DNA from: Schizochytrium sp. TIO01
Taxonomy: Eukaryota > Sar > Bigyra > Thraustochytrida > Thraustochytriidae
Direction of reading: 5' to 3'
Length of the DNA stretch: 64,000 nt
NCBI GenBank assembly: GCA_004764695.1
Contig: SMSO01000037.1
Span: 2,549,837 to 2,613,836, forward strand
The position numbers and the translations under genes were made by a program. The notes beneath the pieces were generated by a model, which did no database searches, was not told the origin of the DNA, and worked only from the letters and a program-made list of their open reading frames with translations. Below are positions 37,401 through 48,944 of this stretch, one piece after another (position 1 is the stretch's first letter; the number at the start of each line of letters is the position of its first letter).

Positions 37401-40400
37401 TCCTTCTCAGGTCAAATAAAACACTTGCATTTTTTCCCCGTAAAACTTACTCCAAAAAGATCAGATTTTTGCAACCCTGCAACACCTTTGCAAAGGCCTT
37501 GACTCCTCCATCACCAATTCCATTATTATGAAGACTTTCAATGGTTACAAATACAAAAGTCAGTCAAGTGCTGCATGTAGCAATCGTTTATGCGCTACCA
37601 CAGAACACAATCTCTTCACATTTTGGTGCCTCTTCTATATTCTCTGAACTCCAGTGACGACCATTCTGTTTGCTCATCCCGTGTTGGACTTGATTCATTT
37701 GAGTATTCTCTTGGTGAGAAACCGATCTAGTTTCTTTATAGGATTCGAATATCCTTTCATCTGTAAAACGTACTTTAATTTTGTTAGGTTCGTGCATCCC
37801 TCCAGTGCGTTAGCGAGAACCTTGGCAGCTTCAACGCCAATTTCGTTACCCATAAGGCTGTTTATATTCGCTCATCCAACGTCGAGACTAATTAGTCATA
37901 TGATGCCATCTCAGTTGCCTATGCATAGCCAAAGAGCGTCATTTCCCCATGCTTCGTTGCCTGTTCTATATCTTCAGCGTTATGAAATTGGCACCATTTA
38001 TCTTTCTTTTGGCGTCCTTCGTTTGGGCTTCTCGGTAATAAGAGACCAATGTGATATATATCCTCTCTCTTCCACTTCCTTCTTGTAACACATCATGCAT
38101 ATTCATGTAACCTTTCATTCACAAAACGTACCTCATCGTAGTCAGGGTGGTACAACCGCACAAGGCCTTGGCGAAGGCTTTGGCGCCTCCTTCGCCAATA
38201 TTATTAGCATCAAGACTGTGTGTATGCCGTTAGTTTGTCATCACAATAAGTTAGCCAAGTACTATCTATATCATGTGCCAACTTTCTACCCAAACGCGCT
38301 TTCTTCATGCCTGCGAGTCAAAGCTAATTGTTTTGGTTGGCTTAATGGTTTGGAGTTCTGCATGTGGATCTCCTTTGCCTTCGAGACCTTGTTACTTGCA
38401 TGTTTTTACTCGCTTGCCCTGATTCCATTCCCCATCGAGATTAGCGACTAACATTTACGCCGCCTTTCGTTCATAAAACGTACCTTAACGTGGTCAGGGT
38501 AGTACAGCCGTCCAGGGCCAAGCCAAATGCTTCAGCGCCTTTACAGCCAATATTGTTCTTATCAAGACTGGGTGTTGTTATCAAGACAAGTCAGTCAATT
38601 TCTATCTTTACCCCGGCACCTCCACTATTCCCTCCAAAAGTCAACAATGCAATCTGTGCAGCGTTTCGTTTACAAAACGTACCTTAATGTGGTCAGTGTA
38701 GTGCAGCCTTGCAGGGCCTTAGCGAAGGATTTGGCGCCCCCGTCGCCAATATTGTTAGCAGCAAGACTGTGTTTTTGGATTTAGTTTGTTGTCACCACGA
38801 ATTAGTCATCTTCTATCTATACCATATGTCAATAATGTAGCCACAATTTTCTTCACCCTGAGCTGCCTGTTAGTGATATAAAATCAATATGTTTGGCTTC
38901 TTTATTCAGGTATCCTCTCTCTTTAAGACCTTGTTATTTTGCTTTCCATGTTTCTCTTCTTTATCGGTTTCCTATCGGAAGTAGAAATTATGCTTCATAC
39001 AACCGTTCGTTCATAAAACGTACCTTAAAGTGGTTAGGGTAGTGCAGCCGTTCAGAGCCTTGGCGATAGCTTTTGCCCCTTCATCGCCAATATCGTTATT
39101 ATCAAGACTAAGATTGTCATATGTTCGTTGCAAGAATAAGTCAGTCAGATGTTACGATACCATTCCCCAATTTTCTTCCCTGGGATTTGTCTTCTTCAAG
39201 CTTCGCTGCCTGCTTTTAACTTTTAGCAGTTCAAAGCTAATCATTTTGTTCAGCTTTGAATTGACTATCTGTAGACGAGTCTCCTCTTATTGAAGCACGT
39301 TGTAGTGTTGACTTCGCTCTTTTGTAATGCTCTGCGTTTCTTTCCCATCGAAAATATTAAGTAAAATCGACGATTTTTTTCGTTCACGTGACGTACCCTA
39401 ATGTGATCAGGTTAGTACATCCTTCTAGGACCTTGGCAAAAGCCTTGGCACCTTCATCGCCAATTTTGTTGAACTGGAGTCTGTTTATCCCATTTTTTTC
39501 ATTTGTTGTTTAGTTGAGTAAGTCGAGAGCTGCCCACACCATATTCACTATGTCACCACAGAACACTTCATATAAACATACCTCAATTCTTGCAGCTCAT
39601 TGCAACCCTCTAGAGCATTGGCAAGGGCCTTGGCGCCTTCACCACGAATATTGGCGGCCTCCAAACTTTGTATATTTCATTCAGTGGTTGTCCAGACAGG
39701 TCAGCAAAATCCATTCTAATCACCCTTATGCAACAAAAGATGAAATCCTTCATATCTCCAAACTTTGCTGTGTTGTCCTCATGTCGGTGTTTGGAAGCCG
39801 AAATGTCTAACTTCGCAGCGTTTACACCTTTTGACATTTTCATTAAATTCAATTTCTCTTGGTAAAAGCCTGACAAATGGCTTCATTCTCTCTTTCCCAT
39901 CTCGTCTTAAATATGAAATGGAAATATCAAAGTTGAGTTGTAAAGCTTTCCTGTTCATGAAACGTACTGTAATCCTATCAAGCTGTGGCAGCCCTCCAGC
40001 GCCTTGGCGATCGCCTTAGCACCAGTTGCGCAGATGTTGTTGTATCGGAGACTAGGTGCATTTCATTATTAATTGTCATCAAAGGTTAGTTAAGCATTAT
40101 AAACGTTGATCACAAAATCGCCACCATACATTGCCACCTCATATTAGGCGGCTGGTGATTCAATTTCCTAAGGATCTAGTCCAATGACTAGTATTTTTAC
40201 TTTTGCACTATTATAACTTTGCATTGACCTTTTTGCAAACCCACTTGGGAGAGCAACACTTATTGGTGGCTTTCTCCCTTCTCCAGTGTCTCTCTTCTTT
40301 TTGCTAACTTCGATTTCAAATATCTGTTTGGCAATTAAACATACCTTAGCATAACCAAATTCTTACAGCCTCCGAAGCCCATGGCGAGGGTTTCGGCGCC

Positions 40401-43099
40401 TTTAGGACCAATGTTGTTGTTTTGAAGACTGTGCACTCGTACGTTGCCAATATTAGTCGATTGAATTTTGCTTACCCAAGCCATAGATCACCACTACTCC
40501 TGCGAACTTGCTACCTCGTCCATGATTTCATTCTAAATCTGATCTTTTAAGCTACTGGATCAATTGTGTCGTGGTCTTATTAATTCAGACCTCTTTTGCC
40601 AAGAAATCTTGTTGCAATCATTGAGTTTAACCCCATCCAACTTTCAGAATAGTAGTTCTTTCTTTTAGTAAACGTACTTTAGCGCGGTCAAGTTACGGCA
40701 ACCATCTAGAAGCTTGACGAGGGCCTTAGTGCCCAGAAAGCCAAAGTGGTTGTCTTCCAGACTGTCATTCGTTTTCAAGCATGTTAGTCAAGTTCTGCCC
40801 ACATGTCATACCTGTGAAGATGTTCCTGGGTGAAACGTACTTCAACCTTGTCAAGTTCTTCAAACCCTCCAGCGGCTTGGCGAGGGATATGATGCCTTCT
40901 GCACCAATGTCGTTACCTCCGAGACTGTAACAATGACACCCATTCGTTATTGAGACAGGTCAGTTTGGTGTTGTAATGTAGGTTGTATATGCGCCACAAT
41001 AGGGGACGCCTCTCTTCACTTCGTAGGTATTCTCATACTACTTAAATTTGAAAGCTGGTGATCTGAACTTTTGACCAACTTGAAATTCGACAGTGGTTGT
41101 TTAGGTCTTAAGAAAACTTGTAATTGATCTCTCTTTCTTTTTCTTTAAATTCTCTCCCAAGAAATCCAACATAAACAATCTAAGCAAACTTTTATGAACG
41201 AAACGTACCTCAATTCTTTTAGATTCGTGCAGCTCTCCAGGGCCTCGACAAGGTAAAATATACCTTCTGAACCAATGTTGTTACCCCCAATACTGTGTAT
41301 ATTCGTTCGCTCCACGTCAAGAAATGTTAGCCAAATACTACTCTCCATTTCAATTGCACTTATGAGCCAAATTAAACGGCTTCTTTTGATCGATTTGCTT
41401 CTCTACTCATTCACGATCACTAGGTTTGTCTCCGCTTTCGAGATTTGAACTCATCTCTATGAGACGCTTCGAGGTGGGTAACCTTATTGTGAGCTGTCTC
41501 TGTTTTATATCTCCTTTCGATTGTTATCAGACGGGAATAGCAACCTTCTTTCCTTAAATACAACTTTTCCTTCCGTGAGACTTACCCTAGCCTGGTTAGT
41601 TTCTTGCAGCTCTTCAATGCCTTGGCGAGGCTTTTAGTACCTTTAGCGCCGATGTTATTATTTCGAAGACTGTGTGTTTCTCTCCACATTCATAATTAAA
41701 ACGGGTCAGTCACATGCAATTCATCTCAATCGCCAGTGTGTCACTAAAAAGCAATTCTTTCTAGTTTTTGATGCTGTTATATTATGTTTTCGTATCTCTT
41801 TTCAGTTCCTTTCCCCATCAAACATACCCCAATACGGTCAGATTATTGCAGCTCCCCAACGCCTTGGCAAATGCTGTGACACCTTCAGCGCGAACATCGT
41901 TACCCCCGAGACTGTGTGTATTCATTCGTCCATTGTCAGTACAAATTAGTTAACGGCTAGCCATTCCAATTATCAATGTCAAACCAAATTACGCTGCATC
42001 TCTTCATTGCTTCAACCTAACACTACATTCTCATCAGCATTTCAAACGTGGTCGCTGGATTTTTATCACTCCTTTGCATTTTCCAAATATCTCTTTGTGT
42101 CTCTCCTTAATACGCAACCTGATTGCAAGCTGCATTCGTTCTCGTTTCCGACCTCTTTTGCTTTCTTCTCAGCGAATATTTGCAAATACAACCCACGCAG
42201 CTTTTTGTCATTGAAACTTACAAGACGTTAGTCAGATTGTTGGAGGCCTCCAGTACCTTCGCGAATGCTTTGGCACCTTCAGGGCCCATATTATTGTTTT
42301 GAAGACTATGCGCATATCCTCAGTTTGTGTATTGTAAGAAAGTTAGTCATATGCACCAACTTTTCATGTCTCACAAAAGGAGTCTGGCTCTCTAAACTTT
42401 ATCATTTTCTTTCTATATGTTCTCAGCACTTTAACTTTGACCACCCAGACTTTTCAACCGTTTGTGATACGCCAATATTTTTTGAGTCTCTCCTTGGTAA
42501 ACAATCCCTGAGAATCAATCTTCATTCTGCTTTCAATCTTACGTGTTGCCTTCCCAACAAGAATTACTAATACAAACCACACACCTTATTTCTCTTGAAA
42601 CTCACGATAATATAGTCAAGTTTTTGGAGCCCTCCAGAGCCTTGGCGACGGCCTTGGTACCATCAGGACCAAATTTGTTGTCATGGAGACTAAGTTTGCA
42701 TCATTTGATCGTATTTCCAGAATAAGTTAGTTGCCTTACATTTGAGACCTCCTCATGGTAAGAACCCATCTGGTTTTCTGCGTTCTCGCTGTCTGTATCG
42801 CTTCTTTCTTTTACAAGAAAAGTACAATACAACCTTCGATCCAATAAACCTACTTCAAGTGTACTAAGTTCTTGCAGCCCTCCAGCGCCGCGGCGAGGGC
42901 TCTAGCATCTTCGAGACTCAAGTTGTTGTTGCTAAGACTGCACATATCGAATGAACAAAGTAGGTCCAGTGAGTAACGATTCTTTCAAAAACATGAAGAC
43001 TTGGAATGCCCAACTTCGCCTTCTCTACGCCAAACTATGAACTTACTCCACCTTTGTGGTGTTGGTATTGATAGCTTCAATGCTCTCTGCGATAGTCAT
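31489..43099 (-). CDS. LRR - helical linker - protein kinase - RING/Rcat E3 ligase fusion (26 introns, one +1 frame change)
   Basis: My gene model, running from high to low coordinates: ATG exon 43099-43047; 24 LRR exons of 84 nt; a 72-nt cap exon 34845-34774; an acidic exon 34621-34409; and a last exon 34295-31489. All introns are GT-AG and interrupt the codon after its second base, so the frame holds throughout. The last exon reads to UGA at 33823-33821 (942 aa). A +1 shift there continues to the stop at 31489 (about 1719 aa). In full-length numbering: LRRs about 18-714, acidic linker to 785, charged helical region 785-1235, kinase 1240-1465, zinc region 1473-1650. Kinase: Lys1264, HCD with Asp1359 and a following KPEN, DFD in place of DFG at 1377-1379, and APE. 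Zinc region: a CxxC RING start, the CxRGHxxCxxC half, then an Rcat-like CPNC...EGCC...CGHHFCAWC with candidate catalytic Cys near 1614/1615. No signal peptide or membrane span is seen, so the protein is probably intracellular. Domains are clear; the exact frame-joining mechanism is uncertain. Confidence 0.85.
33821..33829 (-). other. Frame junction at CTT-CCC-UGA (+1 shift joins the LRR and kinase halves)
   Basis: The upstream frame runs ...HAKLP and stops at UGA (33823-33821). The downstream frame is open through the whole kinase and ligase and fits from the base after the T of that stop, giving KLP-ENDEDG. One extra C in the C3 run (33826-33824), or a +1 ribosomal slip on CCC before UGA, yields the same protein. 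No GT-AG intron I could find bridges the two frames. CCC or UCC before UGA is the kind of site used in +1 programmed shifting, as in antizyme genes, but a sequencing indel is equally possible. Confidence 0.7.
34774..42937 (-). repeat. Array of 24 one-repeat LRR exons (84 nt each) plus a 72-nt cap
   Basis: Exons (low-high): 42854-42937, 42606-42689, 42222-42305, 41828-41911, 41586-41669, 41209-41292, 40841-40924, 40678-40761, 40345-40428, 39968-40051, 39582-39665, 39397-39480, 39024-39107, 38683-38766, 38484-38567, 38132-38215, 37774-37857, 37451-37534, 37063-37146, 36640-36723, 36249-36332, 35909-35992, 35538-35621, 35133-35216, then the shorter 34774-34845. Each encodes LxxNxIGxxGAKALAxAL followed by ExCxxLTxL, the 28-residue ribonuclease-inhibitor type of LRR. 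Donors are mostly GTACGT, GTAAGT or GTATGT; acceptors are mostly CAG, with some TAG or AAG. A TGACTAAC-like branch site lies about 25-50 nt before most acceptors. Introns range from 79 nt (40762-40840) to a few hundred. Exon starts are commonly 340-400 bp apart. Confidence 0.9.
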
Positions 43100-45641
43100 C
43101 GTGTAGATAGTGCTGTTTCTCGTTACCGGCGCTCTCAAGATCAGAAACTGGGACCTGTGGCGGCTTCCAGGCAAATCTGCAAAGCAGGAGATTGTCCGTA
43201 CGCAGGATTGTAGCCTGGCGCTGAAGAGGTTTTGCTTTACCGAGCGTATCTACAGACCTTTGATAATATGTACAGGTTTCGATCGAGGGTTTGTAATACC
43301 CACCAGAGCATGTGAGGCTTTATTATGGTAGTACCTAAGTCAGAGGCTACCATGAACAATTCTTTCACTCAATAAATACTTGCTTTCAAGACCAACCACA
43401 AGGTATTTAAAATGCTAGTAGGTATATCTTCTCGCACTACTTGAGGGTAGGTAAAAAAAATGTACTGGTCTATAGGAATTGCAATTAATCCTGTTAAGTA
43501 GGTTTATATGTTATTCTGATCTGTATTTGGTAGTTCAACTTGATCATATTATTTCCTGGAATTTTGCAATTGTACAAGCTGAATGTATATCATACTGAAA
43601 ATACTTATCAATAGGCTGTTCACAGTTCCCCACTCCTTTTTATAAGTTCGACGATTTGTAAGTTCAATTACTCATGCACCATGTTTTTTAGTTTTAGTTT
43701 TTTTTTTTTTAATTAAATTAATTTTTTGAATTATGAATGTGATGGGAATTAGTGCATTTTCTTCGTCTATCCTAGGTATTTGAAATAGGCTTCTTGCTTC
43801 TTATTAATTAGCTTTTTTAATGTGCTACAGGATTATGAATATGAAAGAAGCATCTGCAATAATTTCCACCATATTCAAGTTATTTACCTTTCGCTCTCAA
43901 CATTCAATTAAAATTATTTGTGTTCAATTAAAAAGAAAAAATTACGCCGCTCTACAATGCACCTACTACCTACTCTAAAAGATAGATGATATTAGATAAC
44001 AATAATTAAAACCCTTTTAAAATCACATTTTATTTCAAAGTTTATGTTATGTACATATAGTCTCACTGATAAAGGTATCATAGCTTTGTCCTGCTTACCT
44101 ACTACATACTACAATAGACCTCATAAGCTTGCAACGAGATTGACGGGATTGCTAGAATAGTTGTATTATCAATTCACGATACCTCTCTTTTAATTTCATA
44201 TTTTTTCCGTGAACTTTCCAAGTTAGCCAAGCACTGAATAAGTTATTCTCTAGTCACAGCTGCCTGATATTGCGGAGTGCTAGATTATTCAATATCAGTT
44301 TTCTCAAGGACATCCTCTAAAATGGAAACTGACAGAGGTTTTTCGTTGAAACCAGTGCAGATTTTTGACTGCCAGGAGTGCTACAACTTGCTGCCTATAT
44401 AAACTCATACCCGCAAATGAAAGGTCTATTTGAACAAATCATGTATTGCATAGCACAGAGGTTTTGCTCAAGCAAATTTTAGGAGGTAGTAGTATATAAA
44501 AATTTGCTTCTATTGGGTTCTGTGTGTAGGACCGCCCAAATCAAAGTCTATACATTATCACTGTTCCACAGTTTACCAGACAGAGCTATGAAGAGTTCAA
44601 TTGATCATGGACTGGGTTGATCACGAGTTTCTTGACTGTTTGTCCTATTGAAGTTGCGTCGTATATGTTTTCTGAAATTTGCACATAAAAAACCAACCAC
44701 TAATTATTTCAGAAGTTGGCTTATTCTGAATTGTTGAGAAATGAATGGATGGATTGTAAGGCAAATCTTGTGTACCTTCAGTCACGTTCAATCAATCGTT
44801 TGGCCATGATCGTAATAATTACTATCAGCATCTGATTTTGTCATGTATACCTCGAATCGCGAAACGATTCCCTAGGTAGACACTGTTGGACGCTTACATT
44901 GTAAGAACAATGGATACTGGAATACGCATTCCAAAACTCCCAAACCTAACTGGAAAACCACTGCAAAGGAACTAAATGTTGACACTGTTACGAGTCCTGA
45001 CTCCAAGTCCTTTCTTCATCATGAAAAAGAAAAATGACGGAGCCAAACTCTCAGGTCCAAGTTTATAAACCCTTGTGTGAGTTCTCTCAAACCCTACAAA
45101 CATCTTCTTTTCATCCTACTGATCAGCATCTAGATTATTCAAATACAAGTAATAGCAGCGACATTAGCCTAGTTTTCGTTTTGTGAGAATGTATTGTGGG
45201 GTATCAAAACGATATGTATTTTATGATAAACGCTTACTGACGACCATAGGTAGGTTAGCGATATCACTGATAGGAATAAAGTAGTTCTACACTATCAAAA
45301 CAATAGATTCCCTCTTTTATTCGTACCAGGTTCCAGTTGAGAATACAACCTTTAAAAGCAGCGTACCTTATGTGGTTAAAATGTATAATGACGAAAATAT
45401 TATACCTGATACTTCAGAAGTAGTTAAAAAAAACTAATTCTTCACAGAATGCACGTTTCGGCTTGGTGCCATATGGAATAATAAAAGCAAAGGATGTATT
45501 GATTTTTGTATTTATGGCAAAATTATGGTTTCCTTGAATTAAGGTTCGACATAATGGTGATTCAGAAATGTTCAACGTTGCATCGTGAAAATAATGTCAA
45601 ATATTCTGAGCATGTCACATGGGGAAAGAGGCAAAGAAGTT
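43100..45641. other. Intergenic, AT-rich, no supported gene
   Basis: Contains the upstream region of the minus-strand LRR gene, whose ATG is at 43099, and the 3' flank of the membrane-protein gene. A poly-T run lies near 43700. No convincing reading frame, RNA gene or repeat array was seen. Confidence 0.6.
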
Positions 45642-48068
45642 CTAAACATGACCAGTGGACGCAGGATTAGAAGCTGAGTTTTCAGAGGTACGCGGTTTCA
45701 GGTTTACTCTTTCTTCTGTACTAATGGTTTTAGTTTCTGGAGTAATGCTTTCTACTGGTACATCCTTTAATGAACTTTTCTGTTGTCCTTCATCAACAAA
45801 ATTCTCCTCCTGATTGTCTTCACCTGTCCGAACGGAATTCTGAACAGAGAGAGGGGGTGTTAACTCCGAGCTATCCCGGGGTATATTCTCATTTCCTGTT
45901 TGATTCTCAGTTGTTCTGTCAGGTGCAGGTGATAGGTCAAGTTCTATCGAATTACGCAAATCTGAAGTATGATCAGTCATACCTTCACTTGATGATTGCT
46001 CTGTAACGAAAGGGGTCGGTATTGGGGTAGGGTTGTTTGTTGGATTCATTGTTGGATTCATTGTTGGTTTCAGTGTGGGTTTGCTGGTTGGTTTGCGCGT
46101 CGGTTTGCTGGTTGGTTTGCGAGTGGGTCTCGTAGTTGGTTTCAATGTTGGTTTCAATGTTGGTTTATTCGTTGGACGGGCTGTCGGTTCCTCTGTCGGC
46201 GAGGGCATACTTTTTAAAACAACGAACGCTTGTCGCAACCTAAGAACGTGGACCTTTTTCATTCCAATGTCATATAATTCTGAAACTTCCTGGTCGACGA
46301 GGAGTTGAAGATCTTCCACAGATTCCACTCCTATTTCAAACAAATTGTCCTCATACTTGGACAAGCGGACCTTCTTAAGAAACGCTGCAAGCTCAGGGTC
46401 CACGTGGCCTTGTTGATCCTCATCTTGACCAGAGTCATCCTGCTGGTTCTGTGACTGATTTACTTGTTCAATATCAATTTTGTTTTGATGCTCGTGACCT
46501 TCTCCTGTTACTAAAAGTGGATAGTCATGTTCGGCATGGTTTATGTTATCCTGAGTCCACGTCGATTGGTCTTCTTGCTTGGACTCGTCTAACTGATCTT
46601 GTCTGTTTGGAGTTTCAGCATTGAAGTTGCTGTCGCTTCCCACAGGTTGATCAGTTGTTGGCATGGACAATGTTGGCTCCTTGCCTGTTGTCGCAGGATT
46701 GTAGACATGTGGCATTGCAAACGCGGGCGATTCTTCGTGTTTTCCTGTCTCATTTATACTGCCAGTTTCGCTTACTGGTTGATGATCAGCATCTGCGACA
46801 GAATCAGTCTTGGGCAATGAAAGCCCAGTGCCTGTTTTTGCAGGTGGTGGAGCGTCATGTATGTGTGGCATTGGGAAACTTGGAGGCTGTGTCGGTGTCT
46901 TTGTTACAGCAATTGGTGGGTGTTTTGCTGGTGCAGGCTTTCTTAAAGACAAAGTTGGTGACTTACTAGGTGCAGAGGTAGGCTCTGTCAACGGGTATTC
47001 AGACTGATGGGCTTTGGCTAGAGTGCCTTGCTCTGGCGTTGAAATAGGAGTATCTACACTAAAAGCGTCAATGTTTTCAGTTCCCTTTTCAGAGTTGTCT
47101 ACCTGAGTAACATCAATGGTGTTATCTGTGAAGAGTGGCACCGCAGTGAGTGCCCCAATATACATGAAATACATCACAGTTGAGATCCCCACGGCCATAA
47201 ACAGCACATACACAAGTCGCATTCCTCGCGCTCCCTCCAGACACTTGCACACGCTTCTTTTCGAAGCCATCTCTACTAAAAAGGGTGCATAGGTTCGTTT
47301 TTGAGATTGGCCTCGTTTGTGTCTTTCAACAAAAGTCTGGGATCTCGTCGTCTTGATCGGGGGCCAGCTCTCTTCATCCTCGTCTTCCAGCCCCATATCA
47401 ATCTCAAAAATATTCTCCATGCCTTCTGCTGCCTTTGCACCCCTTTTCCATGTGTCATGTGCATCAGGATTTTCATTCATGTTTGACTTTGCACTTCCGC
47501 TCCCAGGCTCGCTGCCAGACCTTGCCGTCCATCTGTCCAAGAGTTCGCGTTCCACCTCCGCGTCGCTCTTGGGAACTTCGAGGTCCCGAAAGGCCTCTGA
47601 GATCCTGTCCTTCTCTATAGAACTATCTCTTCCTGTGTGCGCTCTCAATTTTGCTTCTGCATGGGCCCCGGCAGCCCTTGTGGACCCCGAAATCGATGAA
47701 TCTGCTGTTGTCGCGAAAGCTGCTGAAGTCCCAATGCCGGAGGGCACTAAAGAAGTGCCGCAAGAGGCGCCGGAGGACGGCGACAAGGGTGTGGAGCTAG
47801 GTACTTGCTCGCGGGCGCGAAGTTCAGGAGGAACACTTAAAGGGCTGTCTCCTAGGTCCAGCGGCGTCCGCAGAGCGGTGTCGTGGTGCCCGTGGCGGCC
47901 TTGGGCCTGGAGCGACGGCCCCTGTCCATGGCGGGGCTCATGAAGCGAAGAATGAGACGTCTGACGGGAGGGAGCGGCAAAACTACTGGTAATCTCACGG
48001 GAGGTGCCATCTTCTGATCGGAGACGTAGTGTAAAGGGCCGCCGGCTACCGGAGGCCCGCCGGTCCAT
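45642..48068 (-). CDS. Type II membrane protein with a SAM domain and PT-repeat tract
   Basis: Uninterrupted 808 codons starting at an ATG. Residues 1-280 are hydrophilic and Ser-rich, with an acidic stretch near 226-236 and basic residues ([15 protein letters not shown]) just before a single membrane segment at about 284-306. There is no N-terminal signal peptide. By the positive-inside rule the N-terminus is cytosolic and the long C-terminal part faces outside or the lumen. That part has Pro/Thr/Ser-rich sequence (320-550), a SAM-like domain (556-618; [20 protein letters not shown], then DLQLL and the [10 protein letters not shown] end helix), a PT tract (about 622-686) of x-x-P-T units, and an acidic tail. 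PT tracts are frequent in stramenopile secreted and wall proteins and may carry O-glycans. Function is unknown. The SAM assignment is from pattern; the topology is inference. Confidence 0.85.
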   Translation of the reverse strand: MDRRASGSRRPFTLRLRSEDGTSREITSSFAAPSRQTSHSSLHEPRHGQGPSLQAQGRHGHHDTALRTPLDLGDSPLSVPPELRAREQVPSSTPLSPSSGASCGTSLVPSGIGTSAAFATTADSSISGSTRAAGAHAEAKLRAHTGRDSSIEKDRISEAFRDLEVPKSDAEVERELLDRWTARSGSEPGSGSAKSNMNENPDAHDTWKRGAKAAEGMENIFEIDMGLEDEDEESWPPIKTTRSQTFVERHKRGQSQKRTYAPFLVEMASKRSVCKCLEGARGMRLVYVLFMAVGISTVMYFMYIGALTAVPLFTDNTIDVTQVDNSEKGTENIDAFSVDTPISTPEQGTLAKAHQSEYPLTEPTSAPSKSPTLSLRKPAPAKHPPIAVTKTPTQPPSFPMPHIHDAPPPAKTGTGLSLPKTDSVADADHQPVSETGSINETGKHEESPAFAMPHVYNPATTGKEPTLSMPTTDQPVGSDSNFNAETPNRQDQLDESKQEDQSTWTQDNINHAEHDYPLLVTGEGHEHQNKIDIEQVNQSQNQQDDSGQDEDQQGHVDPELAAFLKKVRLSKYEDNLFEIGVESVEDLQLLVDQEVSELYDIGMKKVHVLRLRQAFVVLKSMPSPTEEPTARPTNKPTLKPTLKPTTRPTRKPTSKPTRKPTSKPTLKPTMNPTMNPTNNPTPIPTPFVTEQSSSEGMTDHTSDLRNSIELDLSPAPDRTTENQTGNENIPRDSSELTPPLSVQNSVRTGEDNQEENFVDEGQQKSSLKDVPVESITPETKTISTEERVNLKPRTSENSASNPASTGHV
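46012..46200 (-). repeat. 12-bp-period coding minisatellite (PT repeats)
   Basis: A GGTT-rich dodecamer on the plus strand encodes the KPT, NPT and RPT units of the 45642-48068 protein. Several units are near-identical, which suggests recent expansion. Confidence 0.85.
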
Positions 48069-48596
48069 GGTGCCTCATCAAGGTTTGCGGAGAAGCCGGT
48101 TTTTCGGAAATGCAGCCATCGACTCACGATAAACCCGCAAGGCAGCCTGGAATCCCGCAACTACAGGTGTGTTCTGGAGTCATGACCGAGCTCAAGGTTG
48201 CCTTCTTCAACGCATGGTGTCGTCGAGAATTTCAAGTTTAGCGTCCAGCATAGGATCCCAGATGACTTTCGATTCTCCCACCAATTTGAAATTCTAGGAC
48301 TTCATTGTTTCCTAAAAATCCCAGATATTAGCAAAAAGAGCGCCTGCCGGCTTCGTCCACTCCCATTCTCCGCCCATGCCCAGTCGCCATTGCAGCGCGA
48401 TAAACAAATGGTGAGCCTATCTCCATCGCTTCTCTGCGCTCTTCCCCTTCCAGCCAATGCTCCTTTATTTCTGCTTTATCTTCGCCATTTGAAATCCCCA
48501 ATCAGCGTCAGCGTCGAGAGCATTTCAAATTTTCAAATCTCGATCTATCTTTCTCAATTCCATGACGACTATCATCATATACCCACCCCCTACTGT

Positions 48597-48597
<1 letters not shown>

Positions 48598-48664
<67 letters not shown>

Positions 48665-48700
48665 TTACTACTACTATTACTACTATTACTACTACTACTA
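48598..48700. repeat. (CTA)n microsatellite
   Basis: About 34 trinucleotide units, pure CTA for the first two thirds and interrupted by ATT variants after that. Confidence 0.95.
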
Positions 48701-48718
48701 CGGGCGCATAACTACCCC

Positions 48719-48746
48719 TAGGTGCCTACCTACCTCTAGGCACCTA
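48719..48746. repeat. Short inverted repeat (TAGGTGCCTA / TAGGCACCTA)
   Basis: Perfect 10-bp arms at 48719-48728 and 48737-48746 with an 8-nt loop. It lies just right of the CTA tract. Confidence 0.75.
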
Positions 48747-48905
48747 CTAGGCGGGCCATCGAGTCGAAACAATTTTAATTTCAAAACAAGCCTTCGTTCC
48801 TGTTATTTCGCATTCATTTCCTGAGACCTGTTTAGACGCTCGATTCCTCATCTCCTGCGGAGTCAATCGCCCTTCGTTACTGCTGTTGCCACTGCTACCG
48901 ACCAG

Positions 48906-48906
<1 letters not shown>

Positions 48907-48944
<38 letters not shown>
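48907..48944. repeat. (CTG)n microsatellite
   Basis: About twelve CTG units. Confidence 0.95.

Noticed and set aside
47317-47943. 208-codon plus-strand frame
   Set aside because: Antisense shadow of the 45642-48068 membrane-protein gene.
48198-48824. 208-codon plus-strand frame with a long poly-Tyr run
   Set aside because: The Tyr run is a (CTA)n microsatellite read in one frame; the flanks have no domain.
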